This document shows, in pieces, positions 1-7,704 of a DNA stretch of 40,264 nt (position 1 is the first letter of the stretch; the number at the start of each line of letters is the position of its first letter). The notes beneath the pieces are model-generated. The model was not told where the DNA came from and ran no database searches. It saw only the letters and a program-made list of their open reading frames with translations. The position numbers and the translations under genes are program-made. The DNA is from JBKPNZ01 sp046732895 (lineage in GTDB: Bacteria > Actinomycetota > Thermoleophilia > Solirubrobacterales > 70-9): positions 1 through 40,264 of the forward strand of contig JBKPNZ010000026.1 of the NCBI GenBank assembly GCA_046732895.1, read 5' to 3'.

Positions 1-36
1 TCGACGCTGGCTTACCGGACGGTCGTTGAGCCGGGC

Positions 37-549
37 TCAGCGCGCGGCGTCCTCTGTTGCGGCCGCATCGATCTCTCGCCTTAGCTCATCGGCGTCGGCA
101 TCGATCCGCTTCTCGATCAGCTTGCTGGTGCGTTGGGTCGCCTTCTCGAGCTGCTCCTCGATCTTCGACTCGCCGATCACGATCACGGCGGCGTTCCCGG
201 CCTCGAGCTCGTCGCCGAGCTCCTTGAGGTCGTCGCGTGACATGCCGCCCCTGAGGTGTCCGATGAGGCCGCCGGCGCCGGCGCCGACGATCGCACTGCC
301 GATGATCGCTGGCGGGAAGACGAGGCCCACCAGCGCACCAACCCCGGCCCCGGTCCAAGCGCCGTGCTGGGTCGGCTTCTCGGTCTTCGATACGTGGACC
401 TTGCCGTCTGCGTCCTTGCTGATCACGGCGGAATCGAAGGTTCCGATCGCGCCTGCGGCGTGGAGGTCGAATACGGCCTCATAGTCGGCCTCGGCATCGC
501 CGAGCTCGTCATAGATCGCCGCGTATAGGAATACGGGTCTGTCTGTCAC
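37..549 (-). CDS. DUF1269-type membrane protein
   Basis: A 170-residue protein of the DUF1269 type, a family without a firm biochemical role. The N-terminal half is a soluble alpha/beta domain. Residues of about 65-100 form a glycine/alanine-rich hydrophobic hairpin (GALVGLVFPP, then IIGSAIVGAGAGGLIG) that should insert in or contact the membrane. The C-terminal third is charged and helical and probably coiled coil (EEQLEKATQRTSKLIEKR). The start is GTG at 547-549, supported by a GGAAGGGA ribosome-binding site just upstream. The lipoprotein gene to its right runs the same way after a 37-nt gap, so the two may be cotranscribed. Family assignment is fairly sure; function is unknown. Confidence 0.8.
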   Translation of the reverse strand: MTDRPVFLYAAIYDELGDAEADYEAVFDLHAAGAIGTFDSAVISKDADGKVHVSKTEKPTQHGAWTGAGVGALVGLVFPPAIIGSAIVGAGAGGLIGHLRGGMSRDDLKELGDELEAGNAAVIVIGESKIEEQLEKATQRTSKLIEKRIDADADELRREIDAAATEDAAR

Positions 550-586
550 GTGGATTCCCTTCCGGTGGTGGGGGTGTCGTTCGTGC

Positions 587-979
587 TTACTCGCCGCTCG
601 CGATTGCGTCGCAAAGATCGGACAGTGGCGCCTGGGTATCGCCAGCAGGCAGCTGTGTCACCGCGCTCTTACACGAGTCTGCGGCTTGCGAGAGAGCCTG
701 ATCGACCTGTGCGCCACCCTCGCTCAGCGCCTGCTTGGCGCTGTCGCCGACGCTCGTGCAGGCAGCCGACAAAGCGGTACCGGCGCTGCCGCCGAGCTGT
801 TGTGCCTTGTCGCTGCACGACTGCACCGCTGTGTCGATCCGTTGCTGGGCGGATTCGGCCGACGATCCAGTGGCCGTGGTAGCCGTCGAGTCATCCCCGC
901 CGCCGCACCCGGCTGCGACCAGAGCGCAGACGAACAGCGCCGTGAGCACCGGGATCGCGTACCAACGGTGTCCTCGCAT
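587..979 (-). CDS. Predicted lipoprotein, unknown function
   Basis: A 130-residue exported protein. The N-terminus has a short positive stretch, a hydrophobic core and a lipobox ending in VAAGC (Cys about 25), followed by a GGGDDS linker, so it should be lipid-anchored on the outer face of the membrane. The mature part is Ala/Ser/Gln-rich and mainly helical, with three more cysteines (in QSCSDK, AACTS and SLCDA contexts) and no domain I recognise. ATG start with a purine-rich GAGAGG upstream. It precedes the DUF1269 gene on the same strand. Confidence 0.75.
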   Translation of the reverse strand: MRGHRWYAIPVLTALFVCALVAAGCGGGDDSTATTATGSSAESAQQRIDTAVQSCSDKAQQLGGSAGTALSAACTSVGDSAKQALSEGGAQVDQALSQAADSCKSAVTQLPAGDTQAPLSDLCDAIASGE

Positions 980-1251
980 GCTTCACAACCTCTCCGGTGG
1001 GCCCACGGGGAGTCGCAGGTCGGTTGCAGCCTACTCCGACGCTTCCCTCGCGTCCCAATGGCACGGGCGGGCCCAACAGAAAGTGCCGCTTTCCATGCAA
1101 AGCGAACAAGGGCGACCCCAGACGCTGCGCTACGGTTGCGCGACGGTTGGCTCTAGTGTCAGGCGGTCTCGCGCGGTCTCGGCCCGACCTGCTGCACGAC
1201 GCACGATTTCCGAGAAACCGCTTGAGCAAGGGAAATGGCTCAAAGAGCCAG

Positions 1252-1293
1252 CGCGCCGACAGGATTCGAACCTGTGACTTCGGTTTCGTAGAC
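1252..1293 (-). other. 3' half of tRNA-Arg(ACG), probable attachment site
   Basis: Read on the minus strand this starts with an anticodon loop CTACGAA (anticodon ACG), continues with the 3' anticodon strand ACCGA and a short variable region, then a perfect T arm (ACAGG, TTCGAAT, CCTGT) and a 3' acceptor strand CGGCGCG. No D arm or 5' acceptor partner exists upstream, and the 5' anticodon strand (GAGGT) no longer pairs fully with ACCGA. Homology therefore begins at the anticodon loop. This is what integration into a tRNA gene leaves at the end away from the restored gene, and a tyrosine integrase starts 270 nt away. Reading this as an att site is inference; the fragment itself is clear. Confidence 0.75.
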
Positions 1294-1515
1294 CTCGTGC
1301 CGAGCCCGCAGATCTCCCATAGATAAGCCATCCTTGGCAGCGCACCGCCCGCTGCGCGACGGTGTGTGCGACGGTCGCGCGGAGGGATTCGTTTCTCGCT
1401 ACCACGCACGAATAGTCGAGCGGGGGCGCCTGACGGCATGATTTAAGAACTTGGATGGAATTCGGGGTAGAGCTTGGATGCGTCCAGCCTGAACGGCACA
1501 GATCGCGAGGTGTGA

Positions 1516-1539
1516 GGTGAGCGATGTGCCTCGCTCACC
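1516..1539. promoter_or_regulatory. Inverted repeat upstream of the integrase
   Basis: A perfect 9-bp inverted repeat (GGTGAGCGA, 6-nt spacer TGTGCC, TCGCTCACC) that ends 27 nt before the integrase ATG. Candidate binding site for a regulator of the integrase or for the recombination machinery; the role is inferred from position only. Confidence 0.45.
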
Positions 1540-1566
1540 GCACCCGATGAAAGTCCGGGCGGATCG

Positions 1567-2775
1567 ATGGCTGCGACGGGCTCAGAGTCTTGTCTCATGG
1601 CCGCGGCGCGGGTCCCTTCGCGCACGGTCGATCGTCCTCGCAGTGGTATCCGCAAGCGCGGCACCTCCTACGAGGCGTCCGTGTATCTCAAGCGTGAGGA
1701 GCGAAAGCTCCGCCGTACCTTCCCCACCCTCGCCGCCGCGAAGGCGTGGCGGGCGGAGGCTCTCACCGCTGCGAACAAGGGCGCCCTACGCGGTCCAAAG
1801 CCGACGACGATCCGCGAGGCGTGGGAGTCGTGGCACGAGGGCGCGAAGGCGGGCACCGTCCGCAACCGATCGGGTGACCCATACAAGCCTTCGGCCCTGC
1901 GCTCCTACGAGGCCGCGATGCGTCTGCGCGTGCTGCCCGAGCTCGGCGGCGCGAAGCTGGTGGACGTCGGACGTCCCGATCTTCAGCGCCTCGTCTATCG
2001 ACTCGGTGCCGATGGACTAGCGCCGGCGACAGTCCAGGGGACGATCCTTCCGCTGCGGGCGATCTTCCGCCACGCCGTCAGCATCGGCGATCTGGTCGCG
2101 AGCCCCGCCACCGGCCTACAGCTACCAGCCGTGCGGTCGCACCGTGATCGGATCCCCACCCCCGCCGAGGCCGCGGCCCTGATCGCCGCCCTGCGCGACG
2201 AGCACGACCGCGCCCTGTGGGGGACGCTCCTCTGTGCCGGGCTGCGGCTTGGCGAGGCGCAGGCGCTTCGCTGGGAGCTCGTCGACCTCGCTCGCGGCAC
2301 CATCCGCGTCGAGCGGGGATGGGATGCCAAGGTAGGCGAGATTGAGCCTAAGAGCCGAGCCGCGAAGCGCATCATCCCCATCGTCCCCACCCTGCGCGAC
2401 CTGCTGCTCTCTCACAAGTTGAGCGCTGGTCGCGACCACGGTTTCGTGTTCGGCAGCCCCGAGAGGCCCTTCACCCCGCGCTCCGTGACGGACCGGGCGG
2501 ATACGGCGTGGCGCAAGGCGGGACTCGAGCGGATAACGCCGCACGAGGCGCGGCACGTCTGCGCTTCAATCCTGATCGCTTCGGGTCTCAACGCGAAGGC
2601 GGTCAGCGTGCTCATGGGGCACAGCTCGATCGCGATCACCTTCGATACCTACGGGCACCTGTTCGAGGGGTCCGAGGCGGAGGCGGCGGAGCTCGTCGGC
2701 GCATATCTCGAGGCCCAGCGGGAGCGGGCCGCGGAGCAGGCGAGGACGGCGGAGCCTGCCGGCGTGGGCGGCTGA
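1567..2775 (+). CDS. int: Tyrosine recombinase/site-specific integrase
   Basis: A 402-residue phage-type integrase that should catalyse integration and excision of a mobile element. Residues about 25-70 form an arm-type DNA-binding region, about 80-175 the SAM-like core-binding domain, and about 190-380 the catalytic domain. The catalytic set looks complete: Arg227 in AGLRLGE, Lys near 262-267, His326 and Arg329 in HEAR, His352 in MGHSS and the nucleophile Tyr362 in DTYGH. Length is normal and no frameshift is seen. The tRNA-Arg fragment upstream fits an element that uses that tRNA as its target. No excisionase, replication or phage structural genes follow; the next gene is a housekeeping-type dehydrogenase, so this may be a stranded integrase. 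ATG start; a second in-frame ATG lies 10 codons in. Confidence 0.93.
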   Translation: MAATGSESCLMAAARVPSRTVDRPRSGIRKRGTSYEASVYLKREERKLRRTFPTLAAAKAWRAEALTAANKGALRGPKPTTIREAWESWHEGAKAGTVRNRSGDPYKPSALRSYEAAMRLRVLPELGGAKLVDVGRPDLQRLVYRLGADGLAPATVQGTILPLRAIFRHAVSIGDLVASPATGLQLPAVRSHRDRIPTPAEAAALIAALRDEHDRALWGTLLCAGLRLGEAQALRWELVDLARGTIRVERGWDAKVGEIEPKSRAAKRIIPIVPTLRDLLLSHKLSAGRDHGFVFGSPERPFTPRSVTDRADTAWRKAGLERITPHEARHVCASILIASGLNAKAVSVLMGHSSIAITFDTYGHLFEGSEAEAAELVGAYLEAQRERAAEQARTAEPAGVGG

Positions 2776-2777
2776 CT

Positions 2778-2847
2778 GGCGCAAACACTGGCGCATTGCG
2801 CCATTCACGGCGCCCGGCGCAATGGCTGGTCCAGTAGCTTTTGCGCC
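2778..2847. repeat. Four GGCGCAA heptamers in alternating orientation
   Basis: Just after the integrase stop, GGCGCAA occurs perfectly four times: 2778-2784 (+), 2796-2802 (-), 2816-2822 (+) and 2841-2847 (-). The second copy is part of the palindrome TGGCGCA-T-TGCGCCA (2789-2803). Clustered heptamers beside an integrase suggest arm-type integrase sites or an attachment region. They could instead act as a terminator, although no U tract follows. Confidence 0.5.
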
Positions 2848-2861
2848 GGTTTGCAGGCGCT

Positions 2862-4022
2862 TTAGAGGCTTCGCGCGATCACGATGCGCTGGATCTCGTT
2901 CGTCCCTTCGTAGATCTGGGTGATCTTGGCGTCGCGCATCATGCGCTCGACGGGGTACTCGGCGACGTAGCCATAGCCACCCAGCACCTGCACGGCCTCG
3001 GTCGTCACCCACATCGCCGTGTCGGAGGCGAAGAGCTTCGCCATCGAGGAGTACTTGCCCATGTCGGCCTCGCCCGCATCGACCTTCGCGCAGGCGCGGT
3101 AGAGCAGCTCGCGCGCGGCCGCGGTCTTCGACTCCATGTCGGCGAGCTTGAACTGGATCCCCTGGAAGGCCGCGATCGGCTTGCCGAACTGACGCCGCTC
3201 CTTGGCGTAGTCCGCCGCATAGTCCGTCGCTCCCTGGGCGATGCCCACGGCCTGCGCCGCCACGCCCAGGCGCGAGCGGTCGAGCGTGGACATCGCGACC
3301 TTGAAGCCCTCACCCGCCGCGCCGATCAGGTTTCCGGCAGGGATCCGGCAGCCGTCGAAGATCGGCTGGCCGGTGGGCGAGCCGCGGATGCCCATCTTGT
3401 GCTCCAGCTTGCCGACCGAGAAGCCGGGGGTATCGGCCTCGACGACGAACGCCGAGATTCCGTGGGAGTGGCCGGCGTCCGGATCGGTGACGGCGAAGCA
3501 GATGTAGAAGTCGGCGATGCCGAGGTTCGTGATCCAGTTCTTGGTGCCTTCGATCACCCACTCGTCGCCGTCGCGCACCGCTCGTGTCCGCATTCCGCCC
3601 GGGTCCGACCCCGCGTCGGGCTCGCTCAAGGCAAAGGCGGGGGTCCACTCGCCAGAGGCGCAGCGCGGGAGGATCCGCTGCTTGAGGTCATCCGAGCCGA
3701 AGAGCTTGATCGGCAGGGTTCCGAGCTCCTGAACCATCAGCATCAGGGCGCTCGACGCACATGCCTTCGCGATTTCCTCGATCGCGATGTTCAGCATCAG
3801 GGCGCCCGTCCCGGTGCCGCCGTACTCGGTCTCGAAGGGAAGGCCGAAGAGGTCGTGCTCGGCGAAGAGCTCGCGAATGTCGCGCGGATACTCGGCCCTC
3901 TCGTCGATCTCGGCAGCACGCGGGGCGACGCGCTCGCGCGCCATCTGGCGGATTGTGTCGCGGAAGTCCAGGAACTCCTGCGGGAGGGAATAGGGGGCGA
4001 GCTCGCTCGCAGCCGTGGCCAT
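2862..4022 (-). CDS. Acyl-CoA dehydrogenase (short-chain type)
   Basis: A 386-residue FAD enzyme that should oxidise an acyl-CoA to the trans-2-enoyl-CoA and pass electrons to ETF. The N-terminal helical domain (about 12-120), the beta domain (about 125-235, with ALSEPDAGSD and the WITN flavin region) and the C-terminal helical domain are all present. The catalytic base is Glu372 in IYEGTNE, the usual position for short- and medium-chain and butyryl-CoA dehydrogenases. The first possible codon is TTG at 4025, but the next codon, ATG at 4022, is the better start. It stands alone on the minus strand, divergent from the secreted protease. Substrate chain length cannot be read from the sequence. 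Confidence 0.92.
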   Translation of the reverse strand: MATAASELAPYSLPQEFLDFRDTIRQMARERVAPRAAEIDERAEYPRDIRELFAEHDLFGLPFETEYGGTGTGALMLNIAIEEIAKACASSALMLMVQELGTLPIKLFGSDDLKQRILPRCASGEWTPAFALSEPDAGSDPGGMRTRAVRDGDEWVIEGTKNWITNLGIADFYICFAVTDPDAGHSHGISAFVVEADTPGFSVGKLEHKMGIRGSPTGQPIFDGCRIPAGNLIGAAGEGFKVAMSTLDRSRLGVAAQAVGIAQGATDYAADYAKERRQFGKPIAAFQGIQFKLADMESKTAAARELLYRACAKVDAGEADMGKYSSMAKLFASDTAMWVTTEAVQVLGGYGYVAEYPVERMMRDAKITQIYEGTNEIQRIVIARSL

Positions 4023-4146
4023 CAATCAGCAGACTAATTAACCGGCGCGCCGCGGCCGCCGATTTGGAATGCTCCCGACGGGGGTAAGTCAATCGCGACG
4101 GTGCGTTGTGCGCCGTCGCACGGGACAGATCACAAGGGGAATACAG

Positions 4147-4980
4147 ATGCACTCACGCAAGCTGGCCGTGTTGGTCGTCATGGTGGCCGCCGCGATCGCA
4201 GCGCTGGCGCCCGCGACCGCCTCGGCATGGGCTCCGGCCGCCTCGGCGACGATCCACCCGGGCGTGCAGACGGTCACAGCCGGCGGCCAATGCACCTCGA
4301 ACTTCGTCTTCCAGGACGGCACCAACGTCTACCTCGGACAGGCGGCCCACTGCTCGAGCACCGGGGGTCAGACCTCCACCGACGGATGCGACACCGGCTC
4401 GCAGCCGCTCGGCACGCCGGTCGAGGTCTCCGGAGCGAGCAAGCCGGGAACGCTGGTCTACAACTCGTGGCTCACGATGCAGCAGAAGGGTGAGAGCGAC
4501 AGCGACACGTGTGCCTACAACGACCTGGCTTTGGTGAAGATCGATCCGACCGACGTCGGCAAGGTCAATCCCTCGGTGCCGGGATTCGGCGGGCCCACCG
4601 GCCTCGGCCCTTCGAGCGCGATGCTGGGCGACACCGTCTATTCCTACGGCAATTCGTCGCTCCGTCTCGGGGTCACCAAGCTGAGCCCCAAGCAGGGCGT
4701 CGTGGTCCAGAGCGAGGGCAACGGCTGGAGCCGGGACGTCGTCACCGCCACCCCGGGAATCCCGGGCGACTCGGGCAGCGGCTTCATGAGCGGCTCCGGT
4801 CAGGCGATCGGCGTGCTCAGCACCCTGCAGATCGCGCCGCTGGCCGGCTCGAACGGCGTCGGCGACCTCCGCAAGGAGATCGATTACATGCACGCGAACA
4901 GCTCGTTCTCCGGCGCGAACCTCGTGCCCGGCACGGAGCCGTTCAAGGCAGATCTCGTGGGCGCGATCCTAGGGTCGTAG
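4147..4980 (+). CDS. Secreted trypsin-like serine protease
   Basis: A 277-residue S1-family protease. Residues 1-27 are a Sec signal peptide ending near ATASA. The catalytic triad is visible: His68 in AAHCS, Asp126 in NDLALVKID and Ser209 in PGDSGSGF. Four cysteines (49, 69, 81, 122) can form two disulfides. The start at 4147 is chosen because an AAGGGGA ribosome-binding site precedes it and the signal peptide begins at once; the frame is open further upstream. A strong hairpin terminator follows the stop. Substrate unknown; likely extracellular. Confidence 0.9.
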   Translation: MHSRKLAVLVVMVAAAIAALAPATASAWAPAASATIHPGVQTVTAGGQCTSNFVFQDGTNVYLGQAAHCSSTGGQTSTDGCDTGSQPLGTPVEVSGASKPGTLVYNSWLTMQQKGESDSDTCAYNDLALVKIDPTDVGKVNPSVPGFGGPTGLGPSSAMLGDTVYSYGNSSLRLGVTKLSPKQGVVVQSEGNGWSRDVVTATPGIPGDSGSGFMSGSGQAIGVLSTLQIAPLAGSNGVGDLRKEIDYMHANSSFSGANLVPGTEPFKADLVGAILGS

Positions 4981-5004
4981 TCAACCGCTGACAGGGATGC
5001 AATG

Positions 5005-5032
5005 CGAGGGCGCGGCTCCGGCCGCGCCCTCG
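5005..5032. terminator. Bidirectional hairpin between convergent genes
   Basis: A perfect 12-bp stem (core arm GAGGGCGCGGC) around a TCCG tetraloop, centred between the protease stop (4980) and the oxidoreductase stop (5038). It has no T tract on either side, as is common for terminators in GC-rich actinobacteria, and it can serve both strands. Confidence 0.7.
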
Positions 5033-5037
5033 GCCTG

Positions 5038-5969
5038 TCAGAACTCGATTGCCAGCTTGCCCTGGGTGTGCTTCTCGGCGAGGTCGGCGAGGGCCTGTGC
5101 AGCCTCTGCCAGCGAGTAGGTTCGCTGGATCGGTACGCGCACGGATTCCGAGGCGAGTTGCTCGCCTAGGCACCCCAGGATTGGGGGATCGGGCGAGCCA
5201 CCGACGTTGAAGCGCCCGGCCCATCGCCCGCGGCGCGCACCGGGCTGGCCGCGCGCCCGCCCTCCCTCAGCGCCTCCGCATGGGCGTTGAATGTCTCCGC
5301 GTCGTAGGAGACGACGTCGATCAGGCCATCGACTCCCTCCGGATGGCTCGCGCGCACCGCGCTCACCAGATCGGCGTCGCGGTCGATGATCTCGGCTACG
5401 CCCAGGTCTCGCAGGTACTCGCCGTCATCAGCACGGCCGGGTGCGATGACGGTTGCGCCGGCGCGGGCCGCGAGCTGCACGGCGAAGCTCCCCACGCCCC
5501 CCGTCGCGCCGACGACCAGAACGGCGTCTCCCTCCCCGACCTCGAGCACATCGACGGCGGCGAGTGCCGTCGCGCCGGCGACGCCGGCCGCGCCGGCTGA
5601 TTCCAGCGCCACGCCGTCAGGCTTACGGACGAGGCGCTCCGTGGGAACGGCGATGCGCTCGGCCCAGCTCCCATCGTGGACGGTGGCGCTCATGCCCGGT
5701 ACGAACCCGAAGACCTCGTCGCCGCGAGCAAAGCCTTCGACTCCGTCGCCGACCTCCTCGATGACCCCGGCGTAGTCGCGCCCGAGGGTGACGGGAAAGT
5801 CGTACTCACCCATTGCCCTCAGTGCGCCTCCAGCGATGGCTGAGTCGACCGGATTCGCCGAGGATGCCCGCACCCTCACGACCACCTCATCGGAAGCGGC
5901 CTGGGGCTCCGGGATGTCATCGCGAAGCGCCGGGGGAGCGTCGAACTCGTCAAGGGTGAAGGCCTTCAT
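5038..5969 (-). pseudogene. NADP-dependent MDR oxidoreductase, frameshifted
   Basis: A quinone-oxidoreductase-like medium-chain dehydrogenase, probably NADPH-using and zinc-free. It has the N-terminal GroES-like domain (about 1-125) and a Rossmann fold with GATGGVGSFAVQ at about 154-165. The frame reads normally to GGRAASPVRAAGDG and then runs out early with the stop at 5166. The expected C-terminus (GEQLASESVRVPIQRTY, then QGKLAIEF) lies in another frame and ends at 5038. The join falls at 5211-5227 in a G/C run, and the span is one base short of a full 310-codon gene, so one base appears to be missing. This may be a true mutation or a sequencing error. The start at 5969 (MKAFTLDEF) has GGAG six bases upstream. 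Divergent from an Rrf2 gene with a shared operator. Confidence 0.8.
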
Positions 5970-5979
5970 CCGCAACTCC

Positions 5980-6029
5980 ATTCGTAATCAGGTTGATTGC
6001 GAAAAACCGTATCAAACCTGATTACGAAT
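5980..6029. promoter_or_regulatory. 15-bp perfect inverted repeat, Rrf2 operator candidate
   Basis: ATTCGTAATCAGGTT (5980-5994) and its exact reverse complement (6015-6029) flank a 20-nt spacer in the divergent promoter region. The left half is itself a weak dyad, TTCGTAATC then GATTGCGAA at 5981-6003, so two regulator dimers may bind. The position, at the start of the oxidoreductase gene and 19 nt before the Rrf2 ATG, suits autoregulation and control of the reductase. The repeat is seen directly; the ligand protein is inferred. Confidence 0.75.
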
Positions 6030-6048
6030 TAGCCCTAGAATGCACTGA

Positions 6049-6489
6049 ATGGCTCGTCCGACCAACCAGCAGTTCGCGCTTGCCGTTCACGTACTCACGA
6101 TTCTCGCGGCGAGGCCCGAAGAGGTTCAGAGCTCCGAGGTCCTCGCGAGCAGCGCCGGTTCGAATGCCGTGCACGTCCGCCGGGTCCTGAGTCACCTGCG
6201 CGCCGCGGGACTGGTCGTGAGCCGGCCCGGCCCGGGAGGGGGCTGGCAGCCCAGCCCGGATGGCCACCGAACCACGCTCGGCGACGTGTGGCGTGCCGTT
6301 CAGGGCAGCGATCCCGTCCTGGGTTTGCACGATGCGAGCGCCGACTGCGACGTCGGGCAGCGCATCCAGTCCGCCCTCGAGTCGATCGAGCGCAGCGCGG
6401 CGCAGGCGATCGAGGCCGAGCTCGACCGCACGACGCTGTGCGACCTCGCGCGCGAAACGCGCGCCGAGAGCCTGGGCTCAGCGACCTGA
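6049..6489 (+). CDS. Rrf2-family transcriptional regulator
   Basis: A 146-residue winged-helix regulator of the Rrf2 family. The N-terminal helix (QQFALAVHVLTILA), the recognition helix around residues 38-55 (NAVHVRRVLSHLRAAGLV) and the wing GPGGGWQPSP are typical. It has only two cysteines (Cys100 and Cys131), not the three closely spaced ones that hold an Fe-S cluster in IscR or NsrR, so it probably senses redox or an electrophile through thiols, or has no cofactor. Divergent from the frameshifted MDR reductase, its likely target, across a 15-bp inverted repeat. Confidence 0.88.
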   Translation: MARPTNQQFALAVHVLTILAARPEEVQSSEVLASSAGSNAVHVRRVLSHLRAAGLVVSRPGPGGGWQPSPDGHRTTLGDVWRAVQGSDPVLGLHDASADCDVGQRIQSALESIERSAAQAIEAELDRTTLCDLARETRAESLGSAT

Positions 6490-6516
6490 GCAGCCGGCGG
6501 CCGAGCGCCGCGCTGC
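6490..6516. terminator. Possible hairpin terminator between convergent genes
   Basis: An imperfect stem (GCAGC and GGCG on the left, CGCC and GCTGC on the right, with small bulges) fills the 27-nt gap between the Rrf2 stop and the end of the acyl-CoA dehydrogenase gene. There is no T tract. A likely bidirectional terminator, weaker than the one at 5005-5032. Confidence 0.4.
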
Positions 6517-7695
6517 CTACAGCCCGAGCTGCTTGCCGAGGATCTCCTTCATCACCTCGTCGGTGCCGCCACCGATGGGCCCCAGGCGAGCGTCCCGCAC
6601 GGCGCGCTCGATTCCGTACTCGCGCATGTAGCCGTAGCCGCCGTGGATCTGGAGGCACTCGTCGGCGACCTCGAGACAGTACCGCTGGCTCACGAGCTTC
6701 GCCATCGTCACCTCGCGGATCGGGTTCTCGCCGGCGGCATACAGGCGCAGCGCGTGGTAGGTGAGCGAGCGCGCGGTCTCCATCTTCACGGCCATCTCGG
6801 CCACCTTGTGGCGGATCGTCTGGAAGTGGCCGATCTCCCGCCCGAAGGCCTGGCGCTCGAGCGCGTAGGCGACGGCGACCTCCACCAATCGCTGCATCGC
6901 CCCGACCGCGCCCAGCGCCATCGAGAGCCGCTCCCACGCGAAGTTGGCCATGATCAGGTGGAAGCCGCGGTTCTCCTCGCCGAGCAGGTTCTCTGCGGGC
7001 ACCTCGACGTCGGTGAACGAGAGCTCGCCGGTGTCGGACGACTGCCACCCCATCTTCTCCAGCTTGCGAGTGACCTCGTAGCCGGGCATGTCGCGCTCGA
7101 GGACGATGAACGAGATTCCGTGGTGTCCACCCTCCTCGGTCGTCTTCACCGCGCAGACGAGGAAGTCGGCGCGCACGCCGTTCGTGATGAAGGTCTTCGA
7201 CCCGTTGACGAGGTATCCGCCATCGACCTTGCGCGCGAAGGTCCGGATGCTCGCGACGTCCGAGCCGGCGCCCGGCTCAGTGATCCCGAGCGCGCCGATC
7301 TTCTCGCCGCGGATGGCGGGCCGCAGGAAGCGCTCGTGCTGGCCTGCGGTACCGAAGTTGAATATCGGGGGAGTGGCGATGGCGGTCTGCGCCCCCAGGC
7401 CCGCGCCCACGCCCCCCGAGGCGCCGGCCCGCGCCAGTGCCTCGGCCCACACCGCGTCGTGCACGCAGTCGCCGCCCTGGCCGCCGAGCTCCTCCGGGTA
7501 CTTGAGTCCAAGGAAGCCGAGCTGTCCGGCGCGCAGGTAGAGCTCACGCGGAAATTCGCGCGCCTCTTCCCACTCGTCGACGTTAGGCGCGATCTCCGCG
7601 CGCACCCAGCGGTGGATCGACTCGCGCAACTGCTCGTGCTCGTCGGCAAACGGCGGGATGAGCGCTCGCTCGCCCGTGTCCTTGACGACGGTCAC
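6517..7695 (-). CDS. Acyl-CoA dehydrogenase (isovaleryl/long-chain catalytic type)
   Basis: A 392-residue FAD acyl-CoA dehydrogenase. The flavin-domain motifs GITEPGAGSD and TFITNG are present. The usual glutamate before GT near the C-terminus is a glycine here (GGGTDE at about 375-380). Instead Glu255 in AWERL sits where isovaleryl-CoA and long-chain dehydrogenases carry their catalytic base. That assignment rests on motif comparison. A branched or bulky acyl-CoA is therefore a better guess than a short straight chain. GTG start. Last gene of a four-gene minus-strand operon, 9 nt after the alpha/beta hydrolase. Confidence 0.9.
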   Translation of the reverse strand: MTVVKDTGERALIPPFADEHEQLRESIHRWVRAEIAPNVDEWEEAREFPRELYLRAGQLGFLGLKYPEELGGQGGDCVHDAVWAEALARAGASGGVGAGLGAQTAIATPPIFNFGTAGQHERFLRPAIRGEKIGALGITEPGAGSDVASIRTFARKVDGGYLVNGSKTFITNGVRADFLVCAVKTTEEGGHHGISFIVLERDMPGYEVTRKLEKMGWQSSDTGELSFTDVEVPAENLLGEENRGFHLIMANFAWERLSMALGAVGAMQRLVEVAVAYALERQAFGREIGHFQTIRHKVAEMAVKMETARSLTYHALRLYAAGENPIREVTMAKLVSQRYCLEVADECLQIHGGYGYMREYGIERAVRDARLGPIGGGTDEVMKEILGKQLGL

Positions 7696-7704
7696 GCCGC
7701 GACG

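Larger units (their letters stand above)
980..1566. other. Gene-poor stretch with tRNA fragment and inverted repeats
   Basis: 587 bases without a convincing protein gene. It holds the upstream region of the lipoprotein gene, a small hairpin at 1236-1250 (TGGCTC, AAA, GAGCCA) just beyond the 3' end of the tRNA-Arg fragment that could be the old tRNA terminator, the fragment itself (1252-1293), and an inverted repeat at 1516-1539 in front of the integrase. Open frames here have poor codon character and overlap the tRNA fragment. Confidence 0.7.

Noticed and set aside
997..1326. Short frames that include RIRTCDF or similar
   Set aside because: This is the well-known artefact of translating across a tRNA 3' half, here the tRNA-Arg fragment.
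1252..1330. A complete tRNA gene
   Set aside because: There is no D arm and no 5' acceptor strand to pair with CGGCGCG in the expected range, and the anticodon stem is broken on its 5' side.
1300..2862. A prophage or ICE
   Set aside because: Only the integrase is seen. No capsid, terminase, relaxase or replication genes occur, and the following genes look chromosomal.
2841..4037. + strand open frame of 398 codons
   Set aside because: Antisense to an acyl-CoA dehydrogenase with intact motifs and catalytic residue.
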